28,118 bases of DNA from Pyrobaculum sp. (lineage in GTDB: Archaea > Thermoproteota > Thermoprotei > Thermoproteales > Thermoproteaceae). Shown piece after piece: positions 1 to 7,870 of the stretch. A program made the translations under genes and the position numbers. The notes under the pieces were generated by a model that was not told where the DNA came from, made no database searches, and worked only from the letters and a program-made list of their open reading frames with translations. The stretch is from contig WYEI01000074.1 of assembly GCA_009903905.1 (NCBI GenBank), forward strand, positions 1-28,118, written 5' to 3'. Position 1 is the first letter of the stretch, and each line of letters begins with the position of its first letter.

Positions 1-2
1 TG

Positions 3-1010
3 ATAGTTTTCGGCTATGTTCCGTTTTCTCTACTCTATGTACCTGTTTTTGTTCTAATTCATGAGGGGTTTTTTGATTTTTTGTATAGTTGGTCTCTGTT
101 CTTAATTTATTTATTCTTTTTATTTCTGACTGTATTAATACTTGAGTTTTCGAATATTTTACGTGTGCCTATTTTCTCTTTAATTTTTAAGGAGAGGCGT
201 TGTACGCGGCGGTTTCTGCGGCTGGTGTGTATCTTCGAGGCGCCAAAAACCGGGCTGGAGGGTCTCGGCGGCACGGCATTCTTCAGCATTTTCTTCGCGT
301 CGGCGGCTATCTGGCGGCCTGAGGCGTATCGCCACGAGATGCAACATGTAAAAGACGGCGTTGTTGCCTCTCTGTTAATCAGCGTCGGCGCCGCCGTGTA
401 TCCTTTCGCCGTTTTCGTGTTGAGGGGCGTAAGTAACGTGTATCCCCCTGACGCTTTTCCCCTCGTTATAGTGTTGTTTGCCTGGGCTATTCTCTGGCTT
501 CGTCTAGTCTGGCTCATGTTAGAGTTCAGGGCTTATAGGTATGCCGACGGTCTCTCGTTTAGAGAAACACTGCAGAAGCTGACGCTGTATGCAGTTGAGA
601 AGAAGTTTGGAAATACGGTGTTTCAAGTCGCTGTAGCGACGTTGGCGGCGTACTGGGGGTTAAGTGTAGTTAACGCTTTGCTCAAAAGCCCTCCGGCCTG
701 CTTTTATCACTTCATTGTTGTCTTCGCCGTCTCTGCGGCGACGCCTGTTGTGCTGGCTGTGGTTGTAGGCTGGGCTTTAGACGTCTTCACCCGGAGGCTC
801 TTCGGAGAGGCGTTAGGCAAGTTCCTCTTCGCCACCTTCGTCGCCGGCGCCGTCTTTTACCCGTTGCTGGGCGTATTCACGTCATTTCTCTTCTCCTGGG
901 CTATGTTCGGCCGGGCGAGTGACGCCGCGGCGGCAACAGCGATAGTGGCGCTTTCTCTATTCGCCGTAATGCTTCCAGGTCTGATATGGACTTCGGTATT
1001 ACCGCTTTGA
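3..1010 (+). CDS. Integral-membrane M48/M56-like zinc metallopeptidase, 5' partial
   Basis: The frame is open to the left edge of the window, so the gene probably starts upstream; a TTG at 81 is the first conventional start inside the window but lies within a hydrophobic stretch. Residues are numbered from that TTG. Several membrane helices surround an HEMQH motif (H85, E86, H89) followed 59 residues later by an EFRAYRYAD segment (E148). HExxH plus a downstream Glu near an Ala/Asp-rich helix is the gluzincin layout of M48 (HtpX/Ste24) and M56 membrane peptidases, where the two His and the Glu bind zinc. The expected role is cleavage of membrane or exported proteins; the substrate is unknown. 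It overlaps the next gene by 25 nt and is probably cotranscribed with it. The first 200 nt are A/T-rich, as expected for Phe/Leu/Ile-rich helices. The membrane nature is clear; the peptidase assignment rests on motifs only. Confidence 0.65.
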   Translation: MVFGYVPFSLLYVPVFVLIHEGFFDFLYSWSLFLIYLFFLFLTVLILEFSNILRVPIFSLIFKERRCTRRFLRLVCIFEAPKTGLEGLGGTAFFSIFFASAAIWRPEAYRHEMQHVKDGVVASLLISVGAAVYPFAVFVLRGVSNVYPPDAFPLVIVLFAWAILWLRLVWLMLEFRAYRYADGLSFRETLQKLTLYAVEKKFGNTVFQVAVATLAAYWGLSVVNALLKSPPACFYHFIVVFAVSAATPVVLAVVVGWALDVFTRRLFGEALGKFLFATFVAGAVFYPLLGVFTSFLFSWAMFGRASDAAAATAIVALSLFAVMLPGLIWTSVLPL

Positions 1011-1264
1011 TTGCTCTGAACAACATGCTTCTGGCCTTCTTGATCTGGGTTCTTCCGCGTGGGTACTCCGCAGTGGTGTTGGCTGTGGCTTTGGTGCAGG
1101 TGGCTTTCTTCGGCTTTCCTCTTGTTGTACATGCCGAGCCGAGGTTTTGGTTGTTTTTGCTTCTTGAGGCTGGGGGTTACGTGGCGGCGTTTTTCAGGCG
1201 GCGGTGGTTTGTATTGCTTATCCTGGCGGGCGCAGTGGTGGAGGTGTGGCCATGGCTTCAGTAA
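986..1264 (+). CDS. Small multi-pass membrane protein, unknown function
   Basis: This 92-residue protein starts at an ATG inside the end of the preceding metallopeptidase-like gene and itself overlaps the following gene by 13 nt. It is almost entirely hydrophobic, with about three predicted membrane helices (residues 5-20, 27-48 and 54-88) broken by short basic turns such as FFRRRW. I do not recognise a family. The overlaps on both sides suggest translational coupling in a three-gene membrane operon, so it may be a partner of the peptidase. No catalytic or metal-binding motif is visible. Confidence 0.65.
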   Translation: MDFGITALIALNNMLLAFLIWVLPRGYSAVVLAVALVQVAFFGFPLVVHAEPRFWLFLLLEAGGYVAAFFRRRWFVLLILAGAVVEVWPWLQ

Positions 1265-1689
1265 AGGCTTATCTAGCCGCCGGCGCTGTGGCTGGCGTGT
1301 TGGCTGGGGCGCCGCTGGCGGTTGTAGTTGTTGTTACGGCTGTGCCTGAGGCTGAGGCTGTGCCGAAGATCGCAAAAGAGGCGGGTGTGTCGGTGGAGAA
1401 GGCCCGTATCCTCTACAAAGCGGTGTTGTTTGGAGCGGCGGTGGGGGTGGGGTTTGTCATGTTTATTTCGTGGCTTCTCGCGGCGCTTCTCTGGCGGCTT
1501 CTTGAGCCTAGGGTTGATCTGCCGCGGCTTCTGCTCTTCGTCACGCCGGGTTTCTTAGCCGCCGCCGTCTTCCTCGCCCTAGCCTTCTTCCAAGCAGAAC
1601 CAAAAGACGTGGCGCTAATCACGGCCGCTACCCTCGCCGCCTCGCCAGTATTCCAAAAGCTGAAGGAAAGATGGGAAAAGGCTAAATAG
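1252..1689 (+). CDS. Small membrane protein, unknown function
   Basis: I place the start at the ATG at 1252, which gives 145 residues beginning MASVKAYLAAG; an upstream GTG at 1204 would add 16 residues that read as an artefact of the overlapping upstream gene. The protein has an N-terminal hydrophobic helix (about 6-28), a short amphipathic segment containing PKIAKEAGVSVEKARILYK, then three more hydrophobic stretches and a charged C-terminus ending KLKERWEKAK. It overlaps the previous gene by 13 nt. I know no family for it. Its position argues that it is the last member of the operon that begins with the metallopeptidase-like gene. Confidence 0.65.
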   Translation: MASVKAYLAAGAVAGVLAGAPLAVVVVVTAVPEAEAVPKIAKEAGVSVEKARILYKAVLFGAAVGVGFVMFISWLLAALLWRLLEPRVDLPRLLLFVTPGFLAAAVFLALAFFQAEPKDVALITAATLAASPVFQKLKERWEKAK

Positions 1690-1704
1690 TGAGTAAATGT
1701 ATAC

Positions 1705-3684
1705 ATGATGCCTAGGCGCCTAATCCTCCTTCTCTTCTCCGCCGTCTTGCTCTCGGCGCAGGGCGCAGTTTTTCAGCCGGCTGTGGACTTCCTTTTCCTC
1801 GGTGCGCAGTGGGTTGACGTGCCGAAGTTTCCGGGGGACTTCGGCCTGCTCAAGCTCTCGTTCTTTCTGGCGGATCAGCATGTGGATGTCTCAGTGTCGC
1901 TGAGCCGTTGCGGCCTGTATGCAGAGCCTGTGCGGTCGCTGTCTGCAGGCCCCGGGGTTTACGAGGCGATCCTCAAGGTGAGGGCCGACAGGCTGGGGGT
2001 TTCTGAGGGGTGCACCGCGGTGTTTAGGTCGCGCTACGTGTATAAATCCGGCGCCCTCTCCGGCGGCGTTGAGAAGGTGGAGTACGCCGAGGTGTACATC
2101 CCGCCTTACCCCTCGCCGCAGGTGGCCGCCGTGGGCGGCTTGACGATCGGCGTGAAGGGCAGGGTTCTGTTGCGGCTGTGGGACTCCTTCCGCTACAACG
2201 GCACTGTGGAGGTGTCGGCGGTGGGGGCGAGGCTGTATGGCCCTGTCACGTTCCGCGGCGACCTCGGCAACTTCACGGCCCCGCTGGAGGTGGCGCCGCT
2301 GGACTTCTCCGCCTCGCTGACAGTCACCATACGGACAAGGGATGCCCTGGGCAGGGAGGTGGTTGTGGCGCGGCAGGTGCCGCTTTCTGTAAAGCCCCGG
2401 CCCACGCCTATAGTAGTTGTGGAGCATCGGCAGTGGGTCCCCTCGGGTTGCTCCAGCGTAGGTCTGCGCGTCATGTACCCCATGCCGGTCAACGGCACGG
2501 TATATGCAATGCACACCTCGGCCCCGCTGGAGAGGGGCGAGACGTATATCTGGCCCAAGGTCTGTGCCGACGGCCCCTACATCGTAATCCCCGTGACCGT
2601 CCAGCTGGATACAGGCGCGGTGGATAAGGTGGAGCTCCAGCTCCCGGTGTATCAGACACAGCCCACGCTCAGCGTGTCGGCCGAGCCGACGGTCCTCGTT
2701 ATGAACGACATAAACAAGGTGGTTGTGAAGATACGGGGGGCTGGGGCCGTGGAGGGGGTAATCACAGTGTCTGGAGGCATCGTGTTGGGCCAGCACCCCG
2801 TGCCCTTCTTCGGCGTGGACGCCGCTGAGGTGGTGCTGAACATCATCCCCACTTCCCCGGTCGTCACGCTTGACGTGTCAGTGGCCGGGGTGGGCAGGAC
2901 GACGATTAACCTAGTGGCTAGCCAGAGGGCCCCGGTGGATGTGTGGGTGGAACCTGCCGAGGTGCCGTCGGGCGGCCGAGAAATGGTGAGGATATACGTG
3001 AGGCCTAGGGTGAACGTGTCGGAGGTGGCGGTTACGCTTTACCCAGTCTCGGGGGTGGTATTTCCGCAGAGGACTGTCTATCTGGGCGCCGGCGGCGTGG
3101 TGGATTTACCGGTGGAGGTTCCGGCGGACGTGGTGGGGAACGTGGCTATTGGGTACAAGGTCTCCTACGTCCTCGCATCGGGGGTGTCTGGCGAGTACGT
3201 GGGGACGCTCTACCTGGTGGCCCTCCAGAGGCCCGTACTCCTGATAGAGGCCTCGGTGACCCCCGAGAGGCCCGGCGCCGGGGACCCCTTCTACCTGGCG
3301 GTGCGCCTCTACAACTCAGGCGGCGTCGAGGCGAGGGACGTCAGGCTTAACGCCTCCGGCGTCAAGGTGGTGAGGGCCCCCTCCCCGCTGGGCGCCGTGG
3401 CGCCGCAGACCAGCAGAGACGCCCTCTTCACCCTCGTCGCCGAAAGGCCGGGAACCTACAACGTGACGGTGACCGCCACCTACTTCGACAGGCTCGGCCG
3501 CCTCTACACGGCGCAGAGGACCGTCACCGTCGTCGTCAACTCCACCGAGGCGGCGCCTACGCGGACGGCCGCCACGTCCAGCACTCAGTCGGATCAGCTC
3601 CTCGCCGTGGCCGCCGTGGTGGCCGTGGGCTTGGCGCTTGTGGCGCTGGGGGTCTGGAGGGGCCGTGCTGGCAGATCTCGCTAG
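1705..3684 (+). CDS. Secreted, membrane-anchored CARDB-type surface protein
   Basis: The 659-residue product has an N-terminal signal peptide (basic MMPRR, a Leu-rich core, then SAQGA), a long beta-rich extracellular region, and a single C-terminal membrane helix (about 633-652) followed by a basic tail. A repeat near residues 515-610, with the phrase RLYNSGGVEARDVRL, matches the CARDB/S-layer-like beta-sandwich pattern, and earlier repeats look like further Ig-like modules. Such archaeal proteins (COG1361-like) often sit beside ABC exporter permeases of the MacB/FtsX type. The downstream permease gene starts inside the last codons of this one, so the two are coupled. A likely role is an extracytoplasmic partner of that permease or a cell-envelope component. 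The start is the first ATG of an ATGATG pair; a weak A/T-rich element lies at 1681-1688. No enzymatic motif was seen. Confidence 0.8.
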   Translation: MMPRRLILLLFSAVLLSAQGAVFQPAVDFLFLGAQWVDVPKFPGDFGLLKLSFFLADQHVDVSVSLSRCGLYAEPVRSLSAGPGVYEAILKVRADRLGVSEGCTAVFRSRYVYKSGALSGGVEKVEYAEVYIPPYPSPQVAAVGGLTIGVKGRVLLRLWDSFRYNGTVEVSAVGARLYGPVTFRGDLGNFTAPLEVAPLDFSASLTVTIRTRDALGREVVVARQVPLSVKPRPTPIVVVEHRQWVPSGCSSVGLRVMYPMPVNGTVYAMHTSAPLERGETYIWPKVCADGPYIVIPVTVQLDTGAVDKVELQLPVYQTQPTLSVSAEPTVLVMNDINKVVVKIRGAGAVEGVITVSGGIVLGQHPVPFFGVDAAEVVLNIIPTSPVVTLDVSVAGVGRTTINLVASQRAPVDVWVEPAEVPSGGREMVRIYVRPRVNVSEVAVTLYPVSGVVFPQRTVYLGAGGVVDLPVEVPADVVGNVAIGYKVSYVLASGVSGEYVGTLYLVALQRPVLLIEASVTPERPGAGDPFYLAVRLYNSGGVEARDVRLNASGVKVVRAPSPLGAVAPQTSRDALFTLVAERPGTYNVTVTATYFDRLGRLYTAQRTVTVVVNSTEAAPTRTAATSSTQSDQLLAVAAVVAVGLALVALGVWRGRAGRSR

Positions 3685-4792
3685 GCTGGCGTGGCTCTCC
3701 GTCAAGGAGAGGGCGGGGAGGGCCGCCTTGGCGGCCTTCGGCGTCTTCATAGCCTTCTTAGCGCTTTCCGTGGCCTTGTCCATCGGCGAAATGGTTAAGC
3801 AGGTGGTGGAGCAAGCCTTCCAGCAACTTGGCCTCAACACGGTGTGGGTCATCGCGGGGTCTGTGCCTCTTACAGACGCAGACGCGGCCACGGCGTCGGC
3901 GGCGCTGGGGGGAAGGGCCGTGGTTGTCCCCATATCCGGCGAGTCGGGGAGGCTCCGGCTCCCGGACGGTAGCGAGGCGGGCGTCACAGTGTTTTATGTG
4001 CCGCCGGAGTACGTGGAGTTGTTGGTGCCGCGGGAGGCGATGCGAAGCGGCCAGCGGTACGTCGGCGGCTCGCTCGTCCTTGTTAACCACAACATACGGA
4101 TGGCCGGCGACAAGCCGCTCGGGCCAGGCACCCCAGTCACCTTTGTGCGGCTTGACGGCGGCGCGGCGGACTTCGTGGTGGCGGGCACCTTCGAGCTGGC
4201 GACGGGCATTATGGTCAACGCTGGGGTTTTCGCAGACGCCGCCTTGGCCCCTCGGCGGGAGTACTTCATGCTGTATATAGTGACGGAGAGCCCCCAGGCC
4301 GCGGAGCGCGCCGCGGAGAGGCTTAGGCCCTACTTCCCGGAGGCGCAGATCTTCTCGCCGCAGACGCTTGCGCGGCAGGTGGGGCAGTTCGCCTCCACGG
4401 CCCAGCTGGGGCTTGGGGCGCTTGCTGGGGTCAGCACCCTCGTCACAGCCATGTGGCTCTACGACACCATGGCCATATCGGTGTTGCAACGCACCAAGGA
4501 GATAGGCATAATGAGGGCGGTGGGGTACAAGAGGAGGCACGTAGTGGCCATGTTGATCTTGGAGGCGCTGATTATCGTGGGGGTCGGCATCGCGGCGGCG
4601 CTCCCCGTCTTGGCGGCTGCGTCGATGGTCCCGATACCGCTCGGCCCCGGCATGTACCTACGCCTCCTCGCGACGCCCGGCGTCGTCCTCGCCTCCGCGG
4701 CGCTGGTAGTTGCCGTAAACATACTCGGCGTATTGGCGCCCGCCTACAGGGCCGGCAGGCTCAATATCGTGGACGCGTTGAGGTACGAATAG
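3665..4792 (+). CDS. MacB/FtsX-type ABC transporter permease
   Basis: With the GTG start at 3665 the protein has 375 residues and begins VLADLARLAWLSVKERAG, the usual cytoplasmic lead-in of MacB-type permeases; a GTG at 3638 would add nine residues and a deeper overlap. Order: one membrane helix (about 18-40), a large extracytoplasmic MacB_PCD-like domain (about 45-245), then three membrane helices forming the FtsX domain. The cytoplasmic phrase QRTKEIGIMRAVGYKRRHV (about 277-295) is the typical FtsX coupling segment that contacts the ATPase. It overlaps the upstream surface-protein gene by 20 nt. A cognate ATPase (LolD/MacB type) would be expected but is absent on both sides; the ABC ATPase at 7.95 kb is of the PotA/FbpC import class and should not serve it. 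Function is probably export or envelope remodelling. Confidence 0.85.
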   Translation: MLADLARLAWLSVKERAGRAALAAFGVFIAFLALSVALSIGEMVKQVVEQAFQQLGLNTVWVIAGSVPLTDADAATASAALGGRAVVVPISGESGRLRLPDGSEAGVTVFYVPPEYVELLVPREAMRSGQRYVGGSLVLVNHNIRMAGDKPLGPGTPVTFVRLDGGAADFVVAGTFELATGIMVNAGVFADAALAPRREYFMLYIVTESPQAAERAAERLRPYFPEAQIFSPQTLARQVGQFASTAQLGLGALAGVSTLVTAMWLYDTMAISVLQRTKEIGIMRAVGYKRRHVVAMLILEALIIVGVGIAAALPVLAAASMVPIPLGPGMYLRLLATPGVVLASAALVVAVNILGVLAPAYRAGRLNIVDALRYE

Positions 4793-4800
4793 TTTATAAC
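4793..4800 (+). promoter_or_regulatory. TATA box of the toxin-antitoxin locus
   Basis: The A/T-rich element GTTTATAAC lies directly after the permease stop codon, and its centre is about 24 nt before the GTG at 4820. That spacing supports leaderless transcription of the first antitoxin gene. Confidence 0.55.
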
Positions 4801-4819
4801 TATCTGCCATGTACTAGCC

Positions 4820-5035
4820 GTGGAGGATGTCCTTGAGGCGTTTAGGGAGGCTAGGGAGTTGAGGAGGAGACACGCCGACTGGGAATTCATAAAGCGGCTT
4901 CCGCCTAAGCTCAAAGCGGCGTTGCTTTATTACATCGAGACTGGGGATATCTACGTGGCGTCTCGCATCGCTGGCATGTCCGTGGCCGAGTTTAACGAGC
5001 TGAGGATAAAGGCGAGGGTTCCCAGTGTCACCTGA
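4820..5035 (+). CDS. UPF0175-like antitoxin (copy 1)
   Basis: This 71-residue protein starts at a GTG placed one TATA distance downstream of the box at 4793-4800. Its C-terminal half (ALLYYIETGDIYVASRIAGM, then SVAEFNELRIKARVPSV) fits the UPF0175/COG2886 pattern, in which a short helix-turn-helix (growth as KAAELAGMS, then an EF..LL segment) is followed by a few residues that neutralise a PIN-domain toxin. The charged N-terminal half contains ELRRRHADWEFIKRLPPKLK. The toxin gene follows with an 11-nt overlap, the usual antitoxin-first order. A paralogue lies at 5525-5737, and 38 nt are identical between the two. Expected role: DNA-binding autorepressor and inhibitor of the PIN ribonuclease. 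Family assignment is by pattern only. Confidence 0.65.
   Translation: MEDVLEAFREARELRRRHADWEFIKRLPPKLKAALLYYIETGDIYVASRIAGMSVAEFNELRIKARVPSVT
4847..4884 (+). repeat. Direct repeat, copy 1, in antitoxin gene 1
   Basis: These 38 nt are identical to 5549-5586, and similarity continues at lower level for about another 60 nt. They encode the ELRRRHADW segment of both antitoxins, which indicates tandem duplication. Confidence 0.85.
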
Positions 5036-5549
5036 GGCTATTGCAGATTCCTCCTTCCTCATAGACTGGAGCCGGTACTCACGGCGTGATCTGTTGACGC
5101 GGCTGTTTGATGTTGTGCATGTGCCGGAGTCTGTGTTGCGGGAGATCCAGTTGCCGCCCGCGGTGGACTGGGTTGCTGAGAGACTCGCAGACGGCTCCTT
5201 CGCCCTCTTTACCGAGACGCCTGACGTAGAGACAAAGGCGAGGGAGCTCATGGCGCTGAGCCGGTCTAAGCCCCTAAAGGCAATTGACTAACCAGAGGCT
5301 GTGTGCCTGGCCGCAGGACTTAGGTTTGGGTATACGGTCCTCTCGGAAAACGGCGGCGCCTTCTTTGCGCCACGCGTGCTTAACCTCGGCGTAGCTGTGT
5401 GGAGGGCGTTTGAGGTGCTTGTGGAGGCTTGGAGGCGTGGGTTTGTACAAGACATCGTGGAGGAGCTGAGGCGGTACGAGCAGGGGGCGTTGCACTTATT
5501 TAGGAGGAGAGACTGGGAATACATATGGAGTCTGGTTGGGAGGAGGTAG
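5025..5549 (+). pseudogene. PIN-domain (VapC/DUF3368-like) toxin, interrupted by an in-frame stop
   Basis: The GTG at 5025 opens a frame beginning MSPEAIADSSFLIDWSR. This has the first acidic residue of a PIN nuclease and the VHVPESVLREI segment typical of DUF3368/VapC-like toxins. Translation stops at TAA 5289-5291 after KAID. The same frame then continues without any shift as PEAVCLAAGLRFGYTVLSEN and onward to 5549, which is the expected C-terminal half with the second acidic cluster. Read through the stop, the product is about 174 residues, a normal length for this family. A single base change (for example to TAC or CAA) would restore it, so the gene is recently inactivated or the base call is wrong. 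The C-terminal part alone has a GTG at 5301 but would lack the N-terminal active-site residues. Both ends overlap antitoxin genes. Confidence 0.75.
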
Positions 5550-5737
5550 AGGCTAGGGAGTTGAGGAGGAGACACGCCGACTGGGACTTCATACAGAGAC
5601 TTCCGCCGAGGCTGAGGGCTGCGTTGATCTACTACATAGAGACCGGGGACCTCCGGCGGGCGCAGTGGATCAGCGGGCTTGATCTGGATCACTTCAGAGA
5701 CTTGATGAGGCGGGCGAGGATACCTGTGGTGAATTAA
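5525..5737 (+). CDS. UPF0175-like antitoxin (copy 2)
   Basis: A 70-residue paralogue of the protein at 4820-5035: both carry ELRRRHADW, then LPP(K/R)L(K/R)AAL and YYIETGD at the same spacing, and the C-terminus DLMRRARIPVV matches the other copy's IKARVPSV. The ATG lies inside the 3' end of the interrupted PIN gene (25-nt overlap), so it may depend on translation or transcription of that gene. No toxin gene follows; the next gene is the convergent Nudix hydrolase. The copy could be the remnant of a second toxin-antitoxin pair whose toxin was lost, or a duplicated antitoxin that still protects against related toxins elsewhere. Confidence 0.65.
   Translation: MESGWEEVEARELRRRHADWDFIQRLPPRLRAALIYYIETGDLRRAQWISGLDLDHFRDLMRRARIPVVN
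5549..5586 (+). repeat. Direct repeat, copy 2, in antitoxin gene 2
   Basis: This copy is identical over 38 nt to 4847-4884. The two copies bracket the interrupted PIN toxin gene, so homologous recombination between them would delete the toxin and leave one hybrid antitoxin. Confidence 0.85.
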
Positions 5738-5793
5738 GAGGCTTAATGAGATGTCTCGACCTTGGTGCTAACTGGGGGAAGGGGGTAAAACAG

Positions 5794-6267
5794 CTAGAGG
5801 AGGCCGCACTCCATTATTCTGACTAGTATTCTGTATGTGAGACCCCACACGACCCAGCTCCCCACGGCGTAAGCCGGCGTCCCCATCCACTCCGTTTCCT
5901 TCAGATCCCCGCGGCTTATCCAACGCATCTCCGCCACCTCAGCGGGGTTGGGCCGCGGGTCGCCTTCCCACTCCGTGAAGACGTGAGGCACCACCTTCAG
6001 CCAGGGCGCGTTGCGCGGCGACAAGGGGGGCAACGTCCCGGCCAGCGCCGTGGGCCTCACGCCGACCTCCTCCTCCACCTCCCTCACCGCGGTGTCCAGG
6101 AGGTCCTCCCCCGGCCTCCAGCGGCCTCCGGGAAAAGCCACCTGCCCCGACCACGGGTCGCCGTCTCTCTCCACACGCCTAATAAGGAGGGTCCTCCCCC
6201 CTCTCAGCAACACACCAACGGCCGCCCAGTCGGCGCCCCCGCCGTACTGCACGTCGGAGAGACACAT
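5794..6267 (-). CDS. Nudix hydrolase, CoA pyrophosphatase (NudL)-like
   Basis: Start chosen at the ATG at 6267 (MCLSDVQYGGG), about 22 nt after an A/T-rich box at 6283-6293; an upstream TTG at 6285 would add six residues. The 157-residue protein contains a complete Nudix box: GGRWRPGEDLLDTAVREVEE followed by EVGV fits GX5EX7REUXEEXGU. Just before it, GDPWSGQVAFPGG matches the extra motif seen in the CoA-pyrophosphatase (NudL/UPF0035) branch, whose members hydrolyse CoA and related nucleoside diphosphate derivatives using Mg or Mn bound by the box glutamates. It should be cytosolic. The gene converges on the antitoxin locus and is probably transcribed alone. The Nudix fold is certain; the substrate is inferred from the extra motif. 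Confidence 0.88.
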   Translation of the reverse strand: MCLSDVQYGGGADWAAVGVLLRGGRTLLIRRVERDGDPWSGQVAFPGGRWRPGEDLLDTAVREVEEEVGVRPTALAGTLPPLSPRNAPWLKVVPHVFTEWEGDPRPNPAEVAEMRWISRGDLKETEWMGTPAYAVGSWVVWGLTYRILVRIMECGLL

Positions 6268-6617
6268 GTAGAAAGAAAGGTTCAAATATTAATGCGTGAA
6301 TACGGCCGGCGATGAGGACGACTTGCCCCCTATCGACCGGTGAGAACTATTCCGCGGTCTGAGCCGTCCACGGCCTACTTGAAAACTCGTAACTAAGCGC
6401 CTCCTCCACGACGAAGAGCCTCAGCTGCCGCGGCGGGGGGACAGGTCGGAGCCCGCACCCCCTCTGAGGGTCCTCCCCAGATGCTCCTCCTTAAGGCGTG
6501 GGTTGGGCCCATGGAGCGCCGGTTTTTCGGCACGGTGATGTAGACGCCGAGGTGCCTGCGCCGGAGGGGTCCTGGAGGTTGCTAGCCGTAGTTGCCGTGG
6601 AGGTCAGCTGGGCGGGT
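6268..6617. other. 350-nt intergenic region, possible decayed gene
   Basis: Apart from the Nudix promoter at its left end I find no complete gene here. On the minus strand, one frame running from about 6480 down to a TAG at 6347-6349 reads ...RQLRLFVVEEALSYEFSSRP and ends shortly after; this is protein-like but has no start codon and is blocked upstream by a TAA. It may be the tail of a degraded gene that once lay behind aIF2 gamma, or chance. The plus-strand frame that crosses into 6618 onward is the antisense of aIF2 gamma. No convincing sRNA or terminator hairpin was seen. Confidence 0.3.
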
Positions 6618-7853
6618 CTACTCCAACGCCGCGGCGCCGCCCTTCACCGTCCCGTAGTTGGTGACGATCCACCTGTTTTTCACCTGCCGAATTATAACGG
6701 CCTTGGAGCCCTGCTCCGCGCAGACCGCCTTCTTCAACGCCACGTTTACCACGTCTTTCTTAACTGTCTGCACCACCCCGAAGACTGTGGCGGGGCCCAC
6801 GGCTACGAGGACCACCTCGCCTTGTTTAAACTGCTCCACCCTCCCCTCGGAGGCCCTGGGTATGGGCCTCGTCTCTATCTCTAGGGCGGTCCAGACAGGC
6901 GGGAGAGTGCCGGGCTTCCCAGCCACAGCCCCCGAGAGGGCGTCGGCCTTAGTCAGCGCGGGGTCGAGGCCGGTCATCACGCCCACCAACCCGCCGGGCC
7001 TGGCCTCATCCACCTTGTAGCCGCTGTATTCTATGCTCAGCGCCTTGGTGTAGATGGGCTGGTAGCCGGGCTTCGGCTTATCCACCTTCAGCCCCGGCCT
7101 TATCTCCAGCTCGTCGCCCACCTTAATAACGCCCTGCAGAAGGGTGCCCCCCAGGACGCCGCCCCTCAGCTTCTCCGGAGGCGTCCCCGGCGGGTTTACG
7201 TTGAAGCTCCTCAGCACTGAGAACCTGGCGGGCTTCCCCAGCTCCGCCTCGCGCGGGGGAATCGCCTTAACCATGTAGGTGGCCAAGGCGTCTATGTTCA
7301 CCTTGTGCAGGGCGGAGATGGGGACGACCTTCGCCTTCTCGGCCCAGGTCCCCCTTAGAAACTCCTTGATCTGTTCATAGTTCTCCAGGACCTTTTCCTT
7401 GGTCACTAGATCTATCTTGTTCTGCGCCACCACCATGCGCCTAACGCCGATTATATCCAACACGGCGAAGTGCTCCACGGTCTGCGGCTGGGGGGCGGGC
7501 TGGGAGGCATCAACCACGAGAATCGCCCCGTCCACCACGGCGGCGCCGGACACCATGGTGGCCACCAACACCTCGTGGCCCGGCACATCCAGCAGGGAAA
7601 CCCTCCTTATCAGCTTCGGCTCCGAGCCGTCTGGGCACTTCCCGTTTTGCAGAACACCGTCTGTGTAGTAGTACTCCTCGCCGCAGTCGTATATGCCGAT
7701 TTGGGTGTATCCCAGCTTGATGGTCATCGCCTTCTTGATCTCCTCGCTGTGTTTCATAACCCACACCCCCGACAACGCGTAGGTGGTCTGGGTCTTCCCG
7801 TGGTCCACGTGCCCCGCCGTGGAGATTATCGCATCGGGGTAGACGAAAGACAC
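6618..7853 (-). CDS. eif2g: Translation initiation factor aIF2, gamma subunit
   Basis: GTPase that, with the alpha and beta subunits, brings initiator Met-tRNA to the small ribosomal subunit. I place the start at the GTG at 7853 ([14 protein letters not shown]), about 23 nt after a strong TATA box at 7871-7881, giving 411 residues, the usual family length; the 21 extra upstream codons would include the promoter. Motifs: G1 GHVDHGKT (14-21), switch region MTIKLGY, G3 DVPGHE (89-94), G4 NKID (145-148), G5 SALHK (180-184), then the two beta-barrel domains with [20 protein letters not shown]. The zinc-knuckle insert between switch 1 and G3, which normally has four cysteines, keeps only C57 and C73, so zinc binding is probably lost. 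It is divergent from the ABC ATPase gene, with both promoters in a 95-nt gap. Confidence 0.97.
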   Translation of the reverse strand: MSFVYPDAIISTAGHVDHGKTQTTYALSGVWVMKHSEEIKKAMTIKLGYTQIGIYDCGEEYYYTDGVLQNGKCPDGSEPKLIRRVSLLDVPGHEVLVATMVSGAAVVDGAILVVDASQPAPQPQTVEHFAVLDIIGVRRMVVAQNKIDLVTKEKVLENYEQIKEFLRGTWAEKAKVVPISALHKVNIDALATYMVKAIPPREAELGKPARFSVLRSFNVNPPGTPPEKLRGGVLGGTLLQGVIKVGDELEIRPGLKVDKPKPGYQPIYTKALSIEYSGYKVDEARPGGLVGVMTGLDPALTKADALSGAVAGKPGTLPPVWTALEIETRPIPRASEGRVEQFKQGEVVLVAVGPATVFGVVQTVKKDVVNVALKKAVCAEQGSKAVIIRQVKNRWIVTNYGTVKGGAAALE

Positions 7854-7870
7854 GACGCCCCCTACGGCAC

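Noticed and set aside
1891..2796. 301-codon minus-strand open frame
   Set aside because: Shadow of the CARDB surface protein; His/Arg/Pro-rich composition without any motif or promoter.
6305..6366. C/D box sRNA-like GCGATGA ... CTGA
   Set aside because: No convincing internal D'/C' pair, and the kink-turn stem does not pair beyond one base; kept only as chance.
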